From the NCBI GenBank assembly GCA_023396345.1, contig JAEWWO010000014.1, positions 1 to 11,457 on the forward strand: 11,457 bases of DNA. Reading direction: 5' to 3'. Position 1 is the first letter of the stretch; each line of letters begins with the position of its first letter. Of this stretch, positions 1 to 4,859 are shown piece by piece. The position numbers were made by a program, and so were the translations under genes. Below the pieces are notes generated by a model. The model had not been told where the DNA came from. It did not search any database and saw only the letters and a list, made by a program, of their open reading frames with translations. The DNA is from Bacteroidota bacterium. GTDB taxonomy: Bacteria > Bacteroidota > Bacteroidia > Chitinophagales > Chitinophagaceae.

Positions 1-463
1 CAACAGCTTCATCATTAATTGTTAATCCAAATCTTTCTGCAATGGGTTCAGCTATAAGCACCGACTGATTATAGCCTCTCTGAAATTTTCTTTTTTTACT
101 TAACGGAACGGGAATGATAACATCCACGTTGCTAATCCAGTCTGACAGGGCTAATTCATTTGCCAGCAATGTTCCGAGATATCTGCCGCATTCTTTATTC
201 TGTCTGTATTTCACCTCATGCAGCATACGCTGAATTACAGATTTTTTATCATAAAAATAGGCACTACCGGCGTTGGAGATTTTTGCTCTTCCGAAAAACT
301 TTTCCATTACCGGATTTTCTTTCTGTTCAAAAAAATTTGTTGTAGGCAACTGATGATAACACGCAGCACAAAGCAAATGTCCCGAAGCGAGCGTATCGTT
401 GCCGCAACCTATACACACTTCGGGATAAATAATATGCAGAAAGTCTTTCAGATAGTTATGCAT
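1..463 (-). CDS. ComF-family phosphoribosyltransferase (partial, C-terminus beyond left edge)
   Basis: The reading frame runs from ATG at 463 leftwards and is still open at base 1, giving 154 residues. The N-terminus carries a four-cysteine zinc-ribbon-like pair, C17-x2-C20 and C32-x2-C35, as in ComF/GntX proteins. Next comes the family's 'Y-x-Y ... LKY' type region (about 69-87, ending HEVKYR) and then the hallmark stretch at 115-134, VIIPVPL followed by basic residues and RGYNQS. In the family this precedes the type I phosphoribosyltransferase PRPP loop, which lies beyond the window. ComF proteins are needed for DNA uptake in naturally competent bacteria; their exact reaction is unsettled, and many non-competent bacteria carry one. 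The gene is third in a leftward run, 21 nt after the receiver-like gene, so it is probably cotranscribed. No strong ribosome binding site is seen. The family call is firm; a competence role here is only inferred. Confidence 0.9.
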   Translation of the reverse strand, partial: MHNYLKDFLHIIYPEVCIGCGNDTLASGHLLCAACYHQLPTTNFFEQKENPVMEKFFGRAKISNAGSAYFYDKKSVIQRMLHEVKYRQNKECGRYLGTLLANELALSDWISNVDVIIPVPLSKKRKFQRGYNQSVLIAEPIAERFGLTINDEAV

Positions 464-484
464 ATTTATTTTTTGAAAATTGTA

Positions 485-817
485 TTAAGAAGGATTTTTA
501 TCACTTTCATTATTGAATATCTGATTTTCTTTTATTGATATCTTCCCTTTTTCGTACAGATAATTTCTTAGCATAAATTTAGCCTGCGACACAGTAAATT
601 TCAGTAGTTCGGCTTCCTGACGCAGCACTAAGATTTCGTAGTTCTGTAACGATAAAATTTTTCTGAACTTCTTTTCTTCCGACGCTTCAATATCTTTTCC
701 AAAAATTACAATATCAAAGTTTTGCAGATACAATTTCTCCACAGCTTTCTCAACGTCTTCTACAAACATTGCATCGGTTTCAAACACATCCTGTGTGGTA
801 ATAATCATTGTATTCAT
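485..817 (-). CDS. Small conserved-looking protein, possibly a degenerate receiver (CheY-like) fold
   Basis: This 110-residue protein has no signal peptide or membrane segment and I do not recognise a named family. The start at 817 is supported by GAAAGGAG at 830-823, 5 nt upstream; a second in-frame ATG is three codons later. The pattern is alpha/beta: a hydrophobic strand at 3-7 (TMIIT), a helix near 17-32, a second strand FDIVIFG at 34-40, and a third strand YEILVLR at 60-66. This order and spacing resemble the first two thirds of a response-regulator receiver, but the position where the phospho-aspartate would follow the FDIVIF strand is glycine. That would make it a phosphorylation-incompetent receiver-like domain. 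The tail (about 90-110) is polar and probably disordered. It lies between pirin and comF with gaps of 27 and 21 nt, so it is probably in their operon. That it is a gene is likely; the fold is a guess. Confidence 0.72.
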   Translation of the reverse strand: MNTMIITTQDVFETDAMFVEDVEKAVEKLYLQNFDIVIFGKDIEASEEKKFRKILSLQNYEILVLRQEAELLKFTVSQAKFMLRNYLYEKGKISIKENQIFNNESDKNPS

Positions 818-822
818 ACAAT

Positions 823-830
823 CTCCTTTC
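823..830 (-). promoter_or_regulatory. Strong Shine-Dalgarno site of the receiver-like gene
   Basis: On the minus strand GAAAGGAG sits 5 nt before the ATG at 817 and fixes that start over the ATG three codons later. Such strong sites are uncommon in Bacteroidota and are not seen before most other genes in this window. Confidence 0.7.
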
Positions 831-844
831 TGTTTTTAAAATCA

Positions 845-1564
845 TTAGAATTCCATAGGCACATCTATCAGCATGATGGTTCCGTTATCGCCAGTTGCTT
901 TTACATCGAGCTTGTCTATGTTCCAGCTGCCAATAGCATCTCTCTTGTTTAATTCTTTACCATTCACTTCAAAACTACCTTCAACTACCAAAGCATATAC
1001 ACCGTTGCCTGCCTTTTTTACAGCATATTCCTTACTGAAATCTTTATCAAAGTTAGCCCAGCTTATCCACGCATCCTGATTAATCCATGCTTCGCCATCT
1101 TCTTTGTTAGGTGTTACCACAGGCAGAAAATCATTTTTAGCTTTATCTAAATCGATTTTTATTTGTCCGTATCGCGGTTCCAGATTTTTCTTTTTAGGAA
1201 AAATCCAGATCTGAAATATCTTACTTGGCTTGTCTTCATTTGCATTGAACTCACTGTGCGTAACTCCCGTACCGGCACTCATTACCTGTACCTCTCCATG
1301 ATTGATTACGCTTGCATTGCCCATACTGTCCTTGTGAGCTAAATCGCCTTCCAAAGGTATGGTAATAATTTCCATATTATCGTGCGGATGTGTACCAAAA
1401 CCCATGCCTCCGGCAATAATATCATCATTAATTACTCTCAGTGCGCCGAAATGAATATTGTCGGGATTGTAATAATTAGAAAAGCTGAAAGAATATCTGG
1501 TTTTCAGCCAGCCGTAATCTCCTCCACCTCTCTCATCTGCTCTTTTTACTATTTGATTTTCCAT
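845..1564 (-). CDS. Pirin family protein (YhhW-type bicupin, possible quercetin 2,3-dioxygenase)
   Basis: This complete 239-residue protein matches the usual length (about 230-240) of bacterial pirins such as E. coli YhhW. The N-terminal cupin holds the conserved metal ligands: H59 and H61 in GTHPHDNMEI, then H103 and E105 in GTGVTHSEF. These lie two residues later than the four ligands of YhhW. The middle segment FQIWIFP (about 117-123) and a shorter C-terminal cupin without an obvious metal site also fit. Family members bind one metal ion, and some oxidatively open the ring of flavonols such as quercetin; others act in regulation or stress, and the natural substrate is often unknown. No signal peptide is present, so it is cytoplasmic. 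The ATG at 1564 has AGGAG at 1577-1573, 8 nt upstream, and a -7 promoter element lies at 1597-1590. It heads the leftward operon. The family is certain, the substrate unknown. Confidence 0.95.
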   Translation of the reverse strand: MENQIVKRADERGGGDYGWLKTRYSFSFSNYYNPDNIHFGALRVINDDIIAGGMGFGTHPHDNMEIITIPLEGDLAHKDSMGNASVINHGEVQVMSAGTGVTHSEFNANEDKPSKIFQIWIFPKKKNLEPRYGQIKIDLDKAKNDFLPVVTPNKEDGEAWINQDAWISWANFDKDFSKEYAVKKAGNGVYALVVEGSFEVNGKELNKRDAIGSWNIDKLDVKATGDNGTIMLIDVPMEF

Positions 1565-1572
1565 GATTTTTT

Positions 1573-1577
1573 CTCCT
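1573..1577 (-). promoter_or_regulatory. Shine-Dalgarno site of the pirin gene
   Basis: AGGAG on the minus strand, inside an A-rich leader and 8 nt before the ATG at 1564. It supports that start. Confidence 0.7.
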
Positions 1578-1589
1578 TTTTTTATAACA

Positions 1590-1597
1590 CAAAATTA
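1590..1597 (-). promoter_or_regulatory. -7 promoter element of the pirin operon
   Basis: The minus strand reads TAATTTTG, a perfect match to the Bacteroidota -7 consensus TAnnTTTG, 25 nt before the pirin ATG. Transcription would start a few bases downstream and give a leader of roughly 15-20 nt that contains the ribosome binding site. No clear -33 TTTG is seen at the expected distance, so this rests on the -7 match and its position. Confidence 0.6.
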
Positions 1598-1680
1598 CGA
1601 AGAACTAAAAACCTGAACATTGATGTAAGATAAGAAAAGGGGGAAGATGGCAGGAGGAAGTAGGTAGACAGAAGCTTGAT

Positions 1681-1824
1681 ACAGCATTATCGCATTTATC
1701 GCAACACCACATTACCCCATTATAACATCACAACATTATCATATTATCAAATTTCCACATCATCACATTTATCACATTATCATATTATCATATTACCACA
1801 TTATCACATTTCCAAATTATTCTC
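1681..1824. repeat. Degenerate 8-9 nt repeat tract, ACATTATC-like, free of G on the plus strand
   Basis: The gap between the pirin and pdxJ genes (1565-1849) is mostly filled by imperfect, directly repeated units such as CACATTATC, ATATTATC, ACATTACC and ACATTTCC, about 8-9 nt apart. From 1702 to 1833 the plus strand has no G at all. A purine-rich stretch (about 1628-1675) with a run of five G lies just upstream. Units are too degenerate and too short for a CRISPR array, and there are no spacers. The tract ends directly at the pdxJ promoter element. A protein-binding array, a slippage-prone microsatellite or an unstructured upstream region are all possible; function unknown. Confidence 0.7.
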
Positions 1825-1826
1825 CC

Positions 1827-1834
1827 TACCTTTG
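1827..1834 (+). promoter_or_regulatory. -7 promoter element of pdxJ
   Basis: TACCTTTG is a perfect TAnnTTTG match, 15 nt before the pdxJ ATG at 1850. The implied start point lies around 1839-1842, so the leader would be only about 8-11 nt. No -33 TTTG is evident; that position lies inside the G-free repeat tract. Confidence 0.6.
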
Positions 1835-1849
1835 TTCTAAAGAAAAATA

Positions 1850-2572
1850 ATGACAAAACTAAGTGTAAATATCAATAAAATAGCCACTTTACGTAACAGT
1901 CGCGGAGGAGACAATCCCAATGTTTTAAAAGCTGCAATGGATATTGAAAGATTCGGCGCAGACGGAATTACCGTGCATCCTCGTCCCGATGAACGACATA
2001 TAAGATACAGTGATGTAAGGGAACTAAAGAAAAACATCAGTGTTGAATTGAATATTGAAGGCAATTGCAGGGAAGAAAAATTTGTGCAACTGGTACTGGA
2101 AACAAAACCGGCGCAGGTTACTCTGGTGCCCGATGCGCTAAACCAGATAACAAGCAATCATGGATGGAACACAATTGAACACAAAGATTATTTAAAAGAA
2201 ATGGTAGGCATTTTTAAAAATGCAGGCATCAGAGTAAGCATTTTTGTTGACCCTGTTGTGGAAATGGTGCAACATGCCAAAGACACCGGAACAGACAGAG
2301 TGGAACTATACACTGAAGCCTACGCAACTCTATACCATACCAACAAAGAAGTAGCAGTGGCGCCATACGTAACTGCCGCAGAAACAGCAAAATCTTTGGG
2401 TATAGCATTAAATGCCGGACATGATCTGGATTTGGATAATCTTGAATTTTTCAGCAGACATATACCCTTTCTTGATGAAGTATCCATAGGTCATGCACTT
2501 ATTTCCGATGCCTTGTATTTGGGACTGGAAAATACCGTTCAAATGTATAAAAGACAATTAAACAGAAAATAA
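1850..2572 (+). CDS. pdxJ: Pyridoxine 5'-phosphate synthase
   Basis: PdxJ condenses 1-deoxy-D-xylulose 5-phosphate with 3-amino-2-oxopropyl phosphate to form pyridoxine 5'-phosphate, the ring-closing step of the DXP-dependent vitamin B6 pathway in the cytoplasm. The 240-residue product is full length for the family (E. coli about 243). Family landmarks appear in order: VNINKIATLRNSRG (6-19), GADGITVHPRPDERHI (36-51), ELNIEGN (66-72), TLVPDA (91-96), VSIFVDP (129-135), ELYTEAYA (152-159), LNAGHDLD (187-194) and VSIGHALISDAL (211-222). H43, E70 and H191 correspond, with an offset of two, to the catalytic H45, E72 and H193 of the E. coli enzyme; R45, H50 and H215 also fit ligand positions. No Shine-Dalgarno precedes the ATG, as is normal in Bacteroidota. 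The stop is followed one base later by the ATG of the next gene, implying cotranscription. Confidence 0.98.
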   Translation: MTKLSVNINKIATLRNSRGGDNPNVLKAAMDIERFGADGITVHPRPDERHIRYSDVRELKKNISVELNIEGNCREEKFVQLVLETKPAQVTLVPDALNQITSNHGWNTIEHKDYLKEMVGIFKNAGIRVSIFVDPVVEMVQHAKDTGTDRVELYTEAYATLYHTNKEVAVAPYVTAAETAKSLGIALNAGHDLDLDNLEFFSRHIPFLDEVSIGHALISDALYLGLENTVQMYKRQLNRK

Positions 2573-2573
2573 T

Positions 2574-2924
2574 ATGCTAACCGTTTACGGAATTAAGAAT
2601 TGTAATACAGTAAAAAAAGCACTTGACTTTTTAAACACAAACAATATTGAATATCAGTTTCATGATTATAAGAAACAAGGCATCACTAAAAGCAAGCTGG
2701 ATGAATGGAGCAAACAACTGGGTTATGAAGCTTTGATAAATAAAAAAGGAACAACCTGGCGTGCGCTGGACGAAACTGTAAAAGAAAGTATCAATAACAA
2801 AAAAGCCGCGATAGAACTAATAACAGAAAAAACTTCTGTAATCAAACGTCCGTTAATAGAAAATGACAACAAGGTAGTTGCGCTGGGTTTTGACAGCGAA
2901 GCGTACAAAAAAATATTTTTGTAA
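2574..2924 (+). CDS. ArsC/Spx-family protein (YffB-like, single-cysteine thioredoxin fold)
   Basis: The 116-residue product has the family's opening strand and cysteine, VYGIKNCNTVKKAL (4-17), with the reactive cysteine at C10 and no second Cys in a CxxC arrangement. Further matches are the HDYKKQGIT segment (30-38), the GTTWRAL segment (59-65) and the late SVIKRPLI stretch (88-95), where R92 takes the place of the conserved Arg near a cis-Pro. This lineage includes arsenate reductase ArsC, the RNA-polymerase-binding regulator Spx, and YffB, a probable glutathione-related reductase. The GIKNC wording is closest to the YffB branch. Nothing nearby (no ars transporter or regulator) suggests arsenic resistance, so calling it an arsenate reductase would overreach. 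It starts 1 nt after the pdxJ stop and is very likely translated from the same mRNA. Confidence 0.9.
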   Translation: MLTVYGIKNCNTVKKALDFLNTNNIEYQFHDYKKQGITKSKLDEWSKQLGYEALINKKGTTWRALDETVKESINNKKAAIELITEKTSVIKRPLIENDNKVVALGFDSEAYKKIFL

Positions 2925-2948
2925 TATAAAAATTACAATCTAATTTAG
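2916..2948 (+). promoter_or_regulatory. Probable promoter of the small secreted peptide gene, with an internal palindrome
   Basis: A -33-like TTTTTG (2916-2921) and a -7-like TAATTTAG (2941-2948, one mismatch to TAnnTTTG) are 19 nt apart, within the usual spacing for Bacteroidota housekeeping promoters. They lie 31 nt before the ATG at 2979. Between them is a 7-bp inverted repeat, TTGTAAT (2919-2925) and ATTACAA (2932-2938), separated by six bases. Its position in the spacer is where a repressor operator could act, though AT-rich palindromes arise easily by chance. The first bases overlap the end of the upstream gene. Confidence 0.45.
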
Positions 2949-2978
2949 CTTTATCAAATTCATTAAAAATAATAAAGA

Positions 2979-3155
2979 ATGAAAAAATTATTTGTTTTAG
3001 CTTTTGTATTGTCATTTACAGCTATGGGTGTAAATGCTCAGGAAACGAAACCTTGCTGTAAAAAACAGGGAACCGAACAAAAGGATTGTAAGAAAGGTGG
3101 AAAAACCGGAGATAAGAAACTTTGTCCTAAAGGAAATAAAACAGCAAGAAATTAA
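2979..3155 (+). CDS. Small secreted Cys/Lys-rich peptide, function unknown
   Basis: A 58-codon reading frame starts at ATG 2979 and stops with TAA at 3153-3155. Residues 1-20 form a classic signal peptide: MKK, a hydrophobic core (LFVLAFVLSF), and a VNA-Q cleavage site after residue 20. The mature part of about 38 residues is strongly basic, with many lysines plus some glycines and four cysteines (C26, C27, C37, C49). It has no hydrophobic segment and no lipobox, so it is predicted to be soluble in the periplasm or outside. The cysteine spacing could form two disulfides or bind a metal; I recognise no family. Support for it as a real gene is the signal peptide, its own probable promoter, and an intrinsic terminator starting just 5 nt after the stop. 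Being this short, it could be missed by automatic annotation. Confidence 0.75.
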   Translation: MKKLFVLAFVLSFTAMGVNAQETKPCCKKQGTEQKDCKKGGKTGDKKLCPKGNKTARN

Positions 3156-3157
3156 TA

Positions 3158-3187
3158 AAGAAGCCGCATTTAGTGCGGCTTTTCTTA
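3158..3187 (+). terminator. Intrinsic terminator after the small peptide gene
   Basis: AAGCCGCA (3161-3168) and TGCGGCTT (3174-3181) form a perfect 8-bp GC-rich stem with a five-base TTTAG loop. A T-rich tail (TTTTCTT) follows from the end of the stem. It lies a few bases after the stop at 3155 and separates this unit from the next gene. Confidence 0.9.
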
Positions 3188-3254
3188 TCGATTGAAATCT
3201 GAATGTTTATTCTTAACTTGCTATAGTTTCTTTTCATTCTTCAATTCTATTTTT

Positions 3255-3845
3255 ATGAAAAAAGCTATAACCTTTTTATTTTGCTTCATTGCTTTTCATT
3301 CTTTTGCGCAAACGGGTAGCCCGATTTACGGCGGTCTTACTTATGGGAAAGGAAATATAAATGCACTTTCGTTAAGTGTGGAACTGGTAAGACCTAAGCT
3401 TAACTATGGCGTGCTGGCACAATACAATTATTATCCTGCAACAGTATATCCTGATGATTATGCAGCAAATGGAATATTATCAAAAAAGAGACACACGAGA
3501 CCCAACATTGTATTAGCAACCATGGGTATGACTGTAGGAAAATATGTGCAATTTGATAAAAGAGCAAGACTGAATCTTCGTGGCGGTGCTGCCGTAAACA
3601 TCTTTAATACTCCTCAAAACTTTCAGGCTGTATCAGGCTCGGGCTGCTCTGGATGGATGTGTTTAAATTTCGGCACAGAATATACCTACGATTACAAAAA
3701 AGAAGTTGTACCTGCACTTCTCTTAAATCCGAGAGTAGAAATAAAAGTAGCAAAACCTCTAAGATTAATATTGGGTACCGGTGCAAATATTAATGCAAAA
3801 CGTTCGGCTATTTATATGGAAGGAGGCATACTGCTGGGAGAGTAA
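3255..3845 (+). CDS. Predicted outer-membrane beta-barrel-like exported protein, function unknown
   Basis: I chose ATG 3255 because it yields a clean signal peptide (MKKAITFLF..., cleavage SFA-Q after residue 18). The frame is open further upstream to 3192, but that would bury the signal peptide behind 21 unlikely residues. The product is 196 residues. The mature protein has alternating hydrophobic/polar, glycine- and aromatic-rich stretches typical of transmembrane beta-strands: IYGGLTYGKG, NYGVLAQYNYY, ARLNLRGGAAVNIF, RLILGTGANIN. The C-terminus (IYMEGGILLGE) resembles a last strand, though it does not end in an aromatic residue. Two cysteines in GCSGWMC, near the middle, could form a disulfide. 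Small 8-stranded barrels of this size are common in Bacteroidota, with few known functions. It stands alone between a terminator and a convergent gene, and no clear promoter is seen. Confidence 0.75.
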   Translation: MKKAITFLFCFIAFHSFAQTGSPIYGGLTYGKGNINALSLSVELVRPKLNYGVLAQYNYYPATVYPDDYAANGILSKKRHTRPNIVLATMGMTVGKYVQFDKRARLNLRGGAAVNIFNTPQNFQAVSGSGCSGWMCLNFGTEYTYDYKKEVVPALLLNPRVEIKVAKPLRLILGTGANINAKRSAIYMEGGILLGE

Positions 3846-3855
3846 AAAATTATCT

Positions 3856-4758
3856 TTATATCTTCTTTATAATATATATCACCGAACTGTATTTTTCAGC
3901 TTCTTTTCCTGTGCTTATATTGGATTTTAATCCGGTTAAAAATGCATCTGTGTAACTATTGTATCCCCTTTTATATTTTTCGCTTAACATACTTACATAA
4001 TAACTGTCGTAAACCATCGGCAGCATTTCTTTCACTTCCAATCCATGCTGTAACATAAGCTTTTTCATACTTTCAAGAGAAAAGTGATACAAATGTCTCG
4101 GCACATCATATGCAGCCCAGTATTGTCCATATTTCTGTGCATCAAAACTTGTATAGTTAGGCACTGCAATGATTAAAGCGCCTGAAGATTTGAGTATTTT
4201 TTTAAACGCTTCTACATATTCATGCAACTGATGCACATGCTCCAGTACATGCCACATGGTAATGGCATCAAAACTATTCCCAGGCAACTGGAACAACTCA
4301 TGAGAAGGATGTGCTTCTATTCCAAACTTTTCTTTTGCTACATTTCTTGCGTCTGCATCCGGCTCTAACGCTGTTACTGACCAGCCTTTTCTTTTAGCCT
4401 GCGCGGCAAATGCACCTACTCCAGCACCTAAATCGAGCAAAGAACCTTTTTGCATTCCTGTGGCTTTGGAGATAATCTGCACTTTCTTTTTAAGCGTGCG
4501 CTCACGAATGATATGATACAGTTTATTGATAAATCCTTTTTGCGTATCGGTATGCGACACATATTCTTCTGATTTGTAATAACTGCCTATGTTTTGCATA
4601 TCAGGCACATCCTGTGTAAACCTTACCGTACAGTTATTACAATGCATTATTTCATATTCATTATGGCTTACGGTATAGTCTTTTGCGTGCAATGCGGCAA
4701 CGATGTTGGTGCTGTCACATACCGGACAAGAAGAATAATGTATAGTTGTTTCGCTCAT
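3856..4758 (-). CDS. Class I SAM-dependent methyltransferase with N-terminal zinc ribbon
   Basis: With the start at ATG 4758 (MSETT...) the product is 300 residues; an in-frame ATG 21 nt upstream is less likely because it only adds a short hydrophobic extension. A zinc-ribbon-like pair, C11-x2-C14 and C40-x2-C43, precedes the methyltransferase domain. SAM motif I is LLDLGAGVGAFA (107-118), the acidic residue closing the second strand is E132 in ALEPD, and WHVLEHV (169-175) marks the Methyltransf_11/23 type. The later AVPNYTSF (198-205) and the DVPRHLYHFS segment (218-227) are characteristic of the Methyltransf_23 subgroup, often linked with sugar or surface-polysaccharide modification. The substrate is not readable, and no glycosyltransferases are in view. 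It is convergent with the barrel gene (10 nt between stop codons, no hairpin) and divergent from the DUF58 operon. Confidence 0.9.
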   Translation of the reverse strand: MSETTIHYSSCPVCDSTNIVAALHAKDYTVSHNEYEIMHCNNCTVRFTQDVPDMQNIGSYYKSEEYVSHTDTQKGFINKLYHIIRERTLKKKVQIISKATGMQKGSLLDLGAGVGAFAAQAKRKGWSVTALEPDADARNVAKEKFGIEAHPSHELFQLPGNSFDAITMWHVLEHVHQLHEYVEAFKKILKSSGALIIAVPNYTSFDAQKYGQYWAAYDVPRHLYHFSLESMKKLMLQHGLEVKEMLPMVYDSYYVSMLSEKYKRGYNSYTDAFLTGLKSNISTGKEAEKYSSVIYIIKKI

Positions 4759-4839
4759 ATATGCAAAGAAACAAACCAATTAGCAAATTTCCATAAGAAA
4801 ACCTTTACACGTTTATTTTAATAAAACAAATGTTTTAAA

Positions 4840-4847
4840 TATTTTTG
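4840..4847 (+). promoter_or_regulatory. -7 promoter element of the DUF58/transglutaminase/MoxR operon
   Basis: TATTTTTG is a perfect TAnnTTTG match 12 nt before the ATG at 4860. The start point would fall around 4852-4855, leaving a leader of only about 5-8 nt, so the first mRNA may be nearly leaderless. The element includes a TTG that is in frame with the gene, which argues against that TTG being the start codon. A clear -33 TTTG is not seen. Confidence 0.6.
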
Positions 4848-4859
4848 CATCAACAGATT

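Noticed and set aside
160..538. Plus-strand open frames near the left edge
   Set aside because: They oppose the ComF gene, whose cysteine pairs and phosphoribosyltransferase motif are clear on the minus strand.
1681..1824. CRISPR array
   Set aside because: Units are 8-9 nt, degenerate and contiguous with no unique spacers, and no cas genes are present.
1837..2157. Minus-strand open frame over the start of pdxJ
   Set aside because: pdxJ is unmistakable on the plus strand; the antisense product is Ser/Leu/Phe-rich low complexity with no start signal.
2574..2924. Arsenate reductase for arsenic resistance
   Set aside because: The family includes Spx and YffB proteins; the sequence looks more YffB-like and there are no ars transporter or regulator genes in the window.
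3192..3254. N-terminal extension of the beta-barrel-like protein
   Set aside because: The extension is Cys/Phe-rich, sits just after a terminator, and would mask an excellent signal peptide that starts at 3255.
3843..3858. Bidirectional terminator between the convergent barrel and methyltransferase genes
   Set aside because: Only 10 nt separate the stops and no GC-rich stem is visible there.
4759..4839. Promoter for the minus-strand methyltransferase
   Set aside because: Only TTTG-containing sites with a mismatch in TAnnTTTG, or sites too close to the ATG, could be found; none was good enough to annotate.
4845..4859. TTG start for the DUF58 gene, adding five residues
   Set aside because: The TTG is part of a perfect -7 promoter element, so it would lie upstream of the transcription start; ATG 4860 is more plausible.
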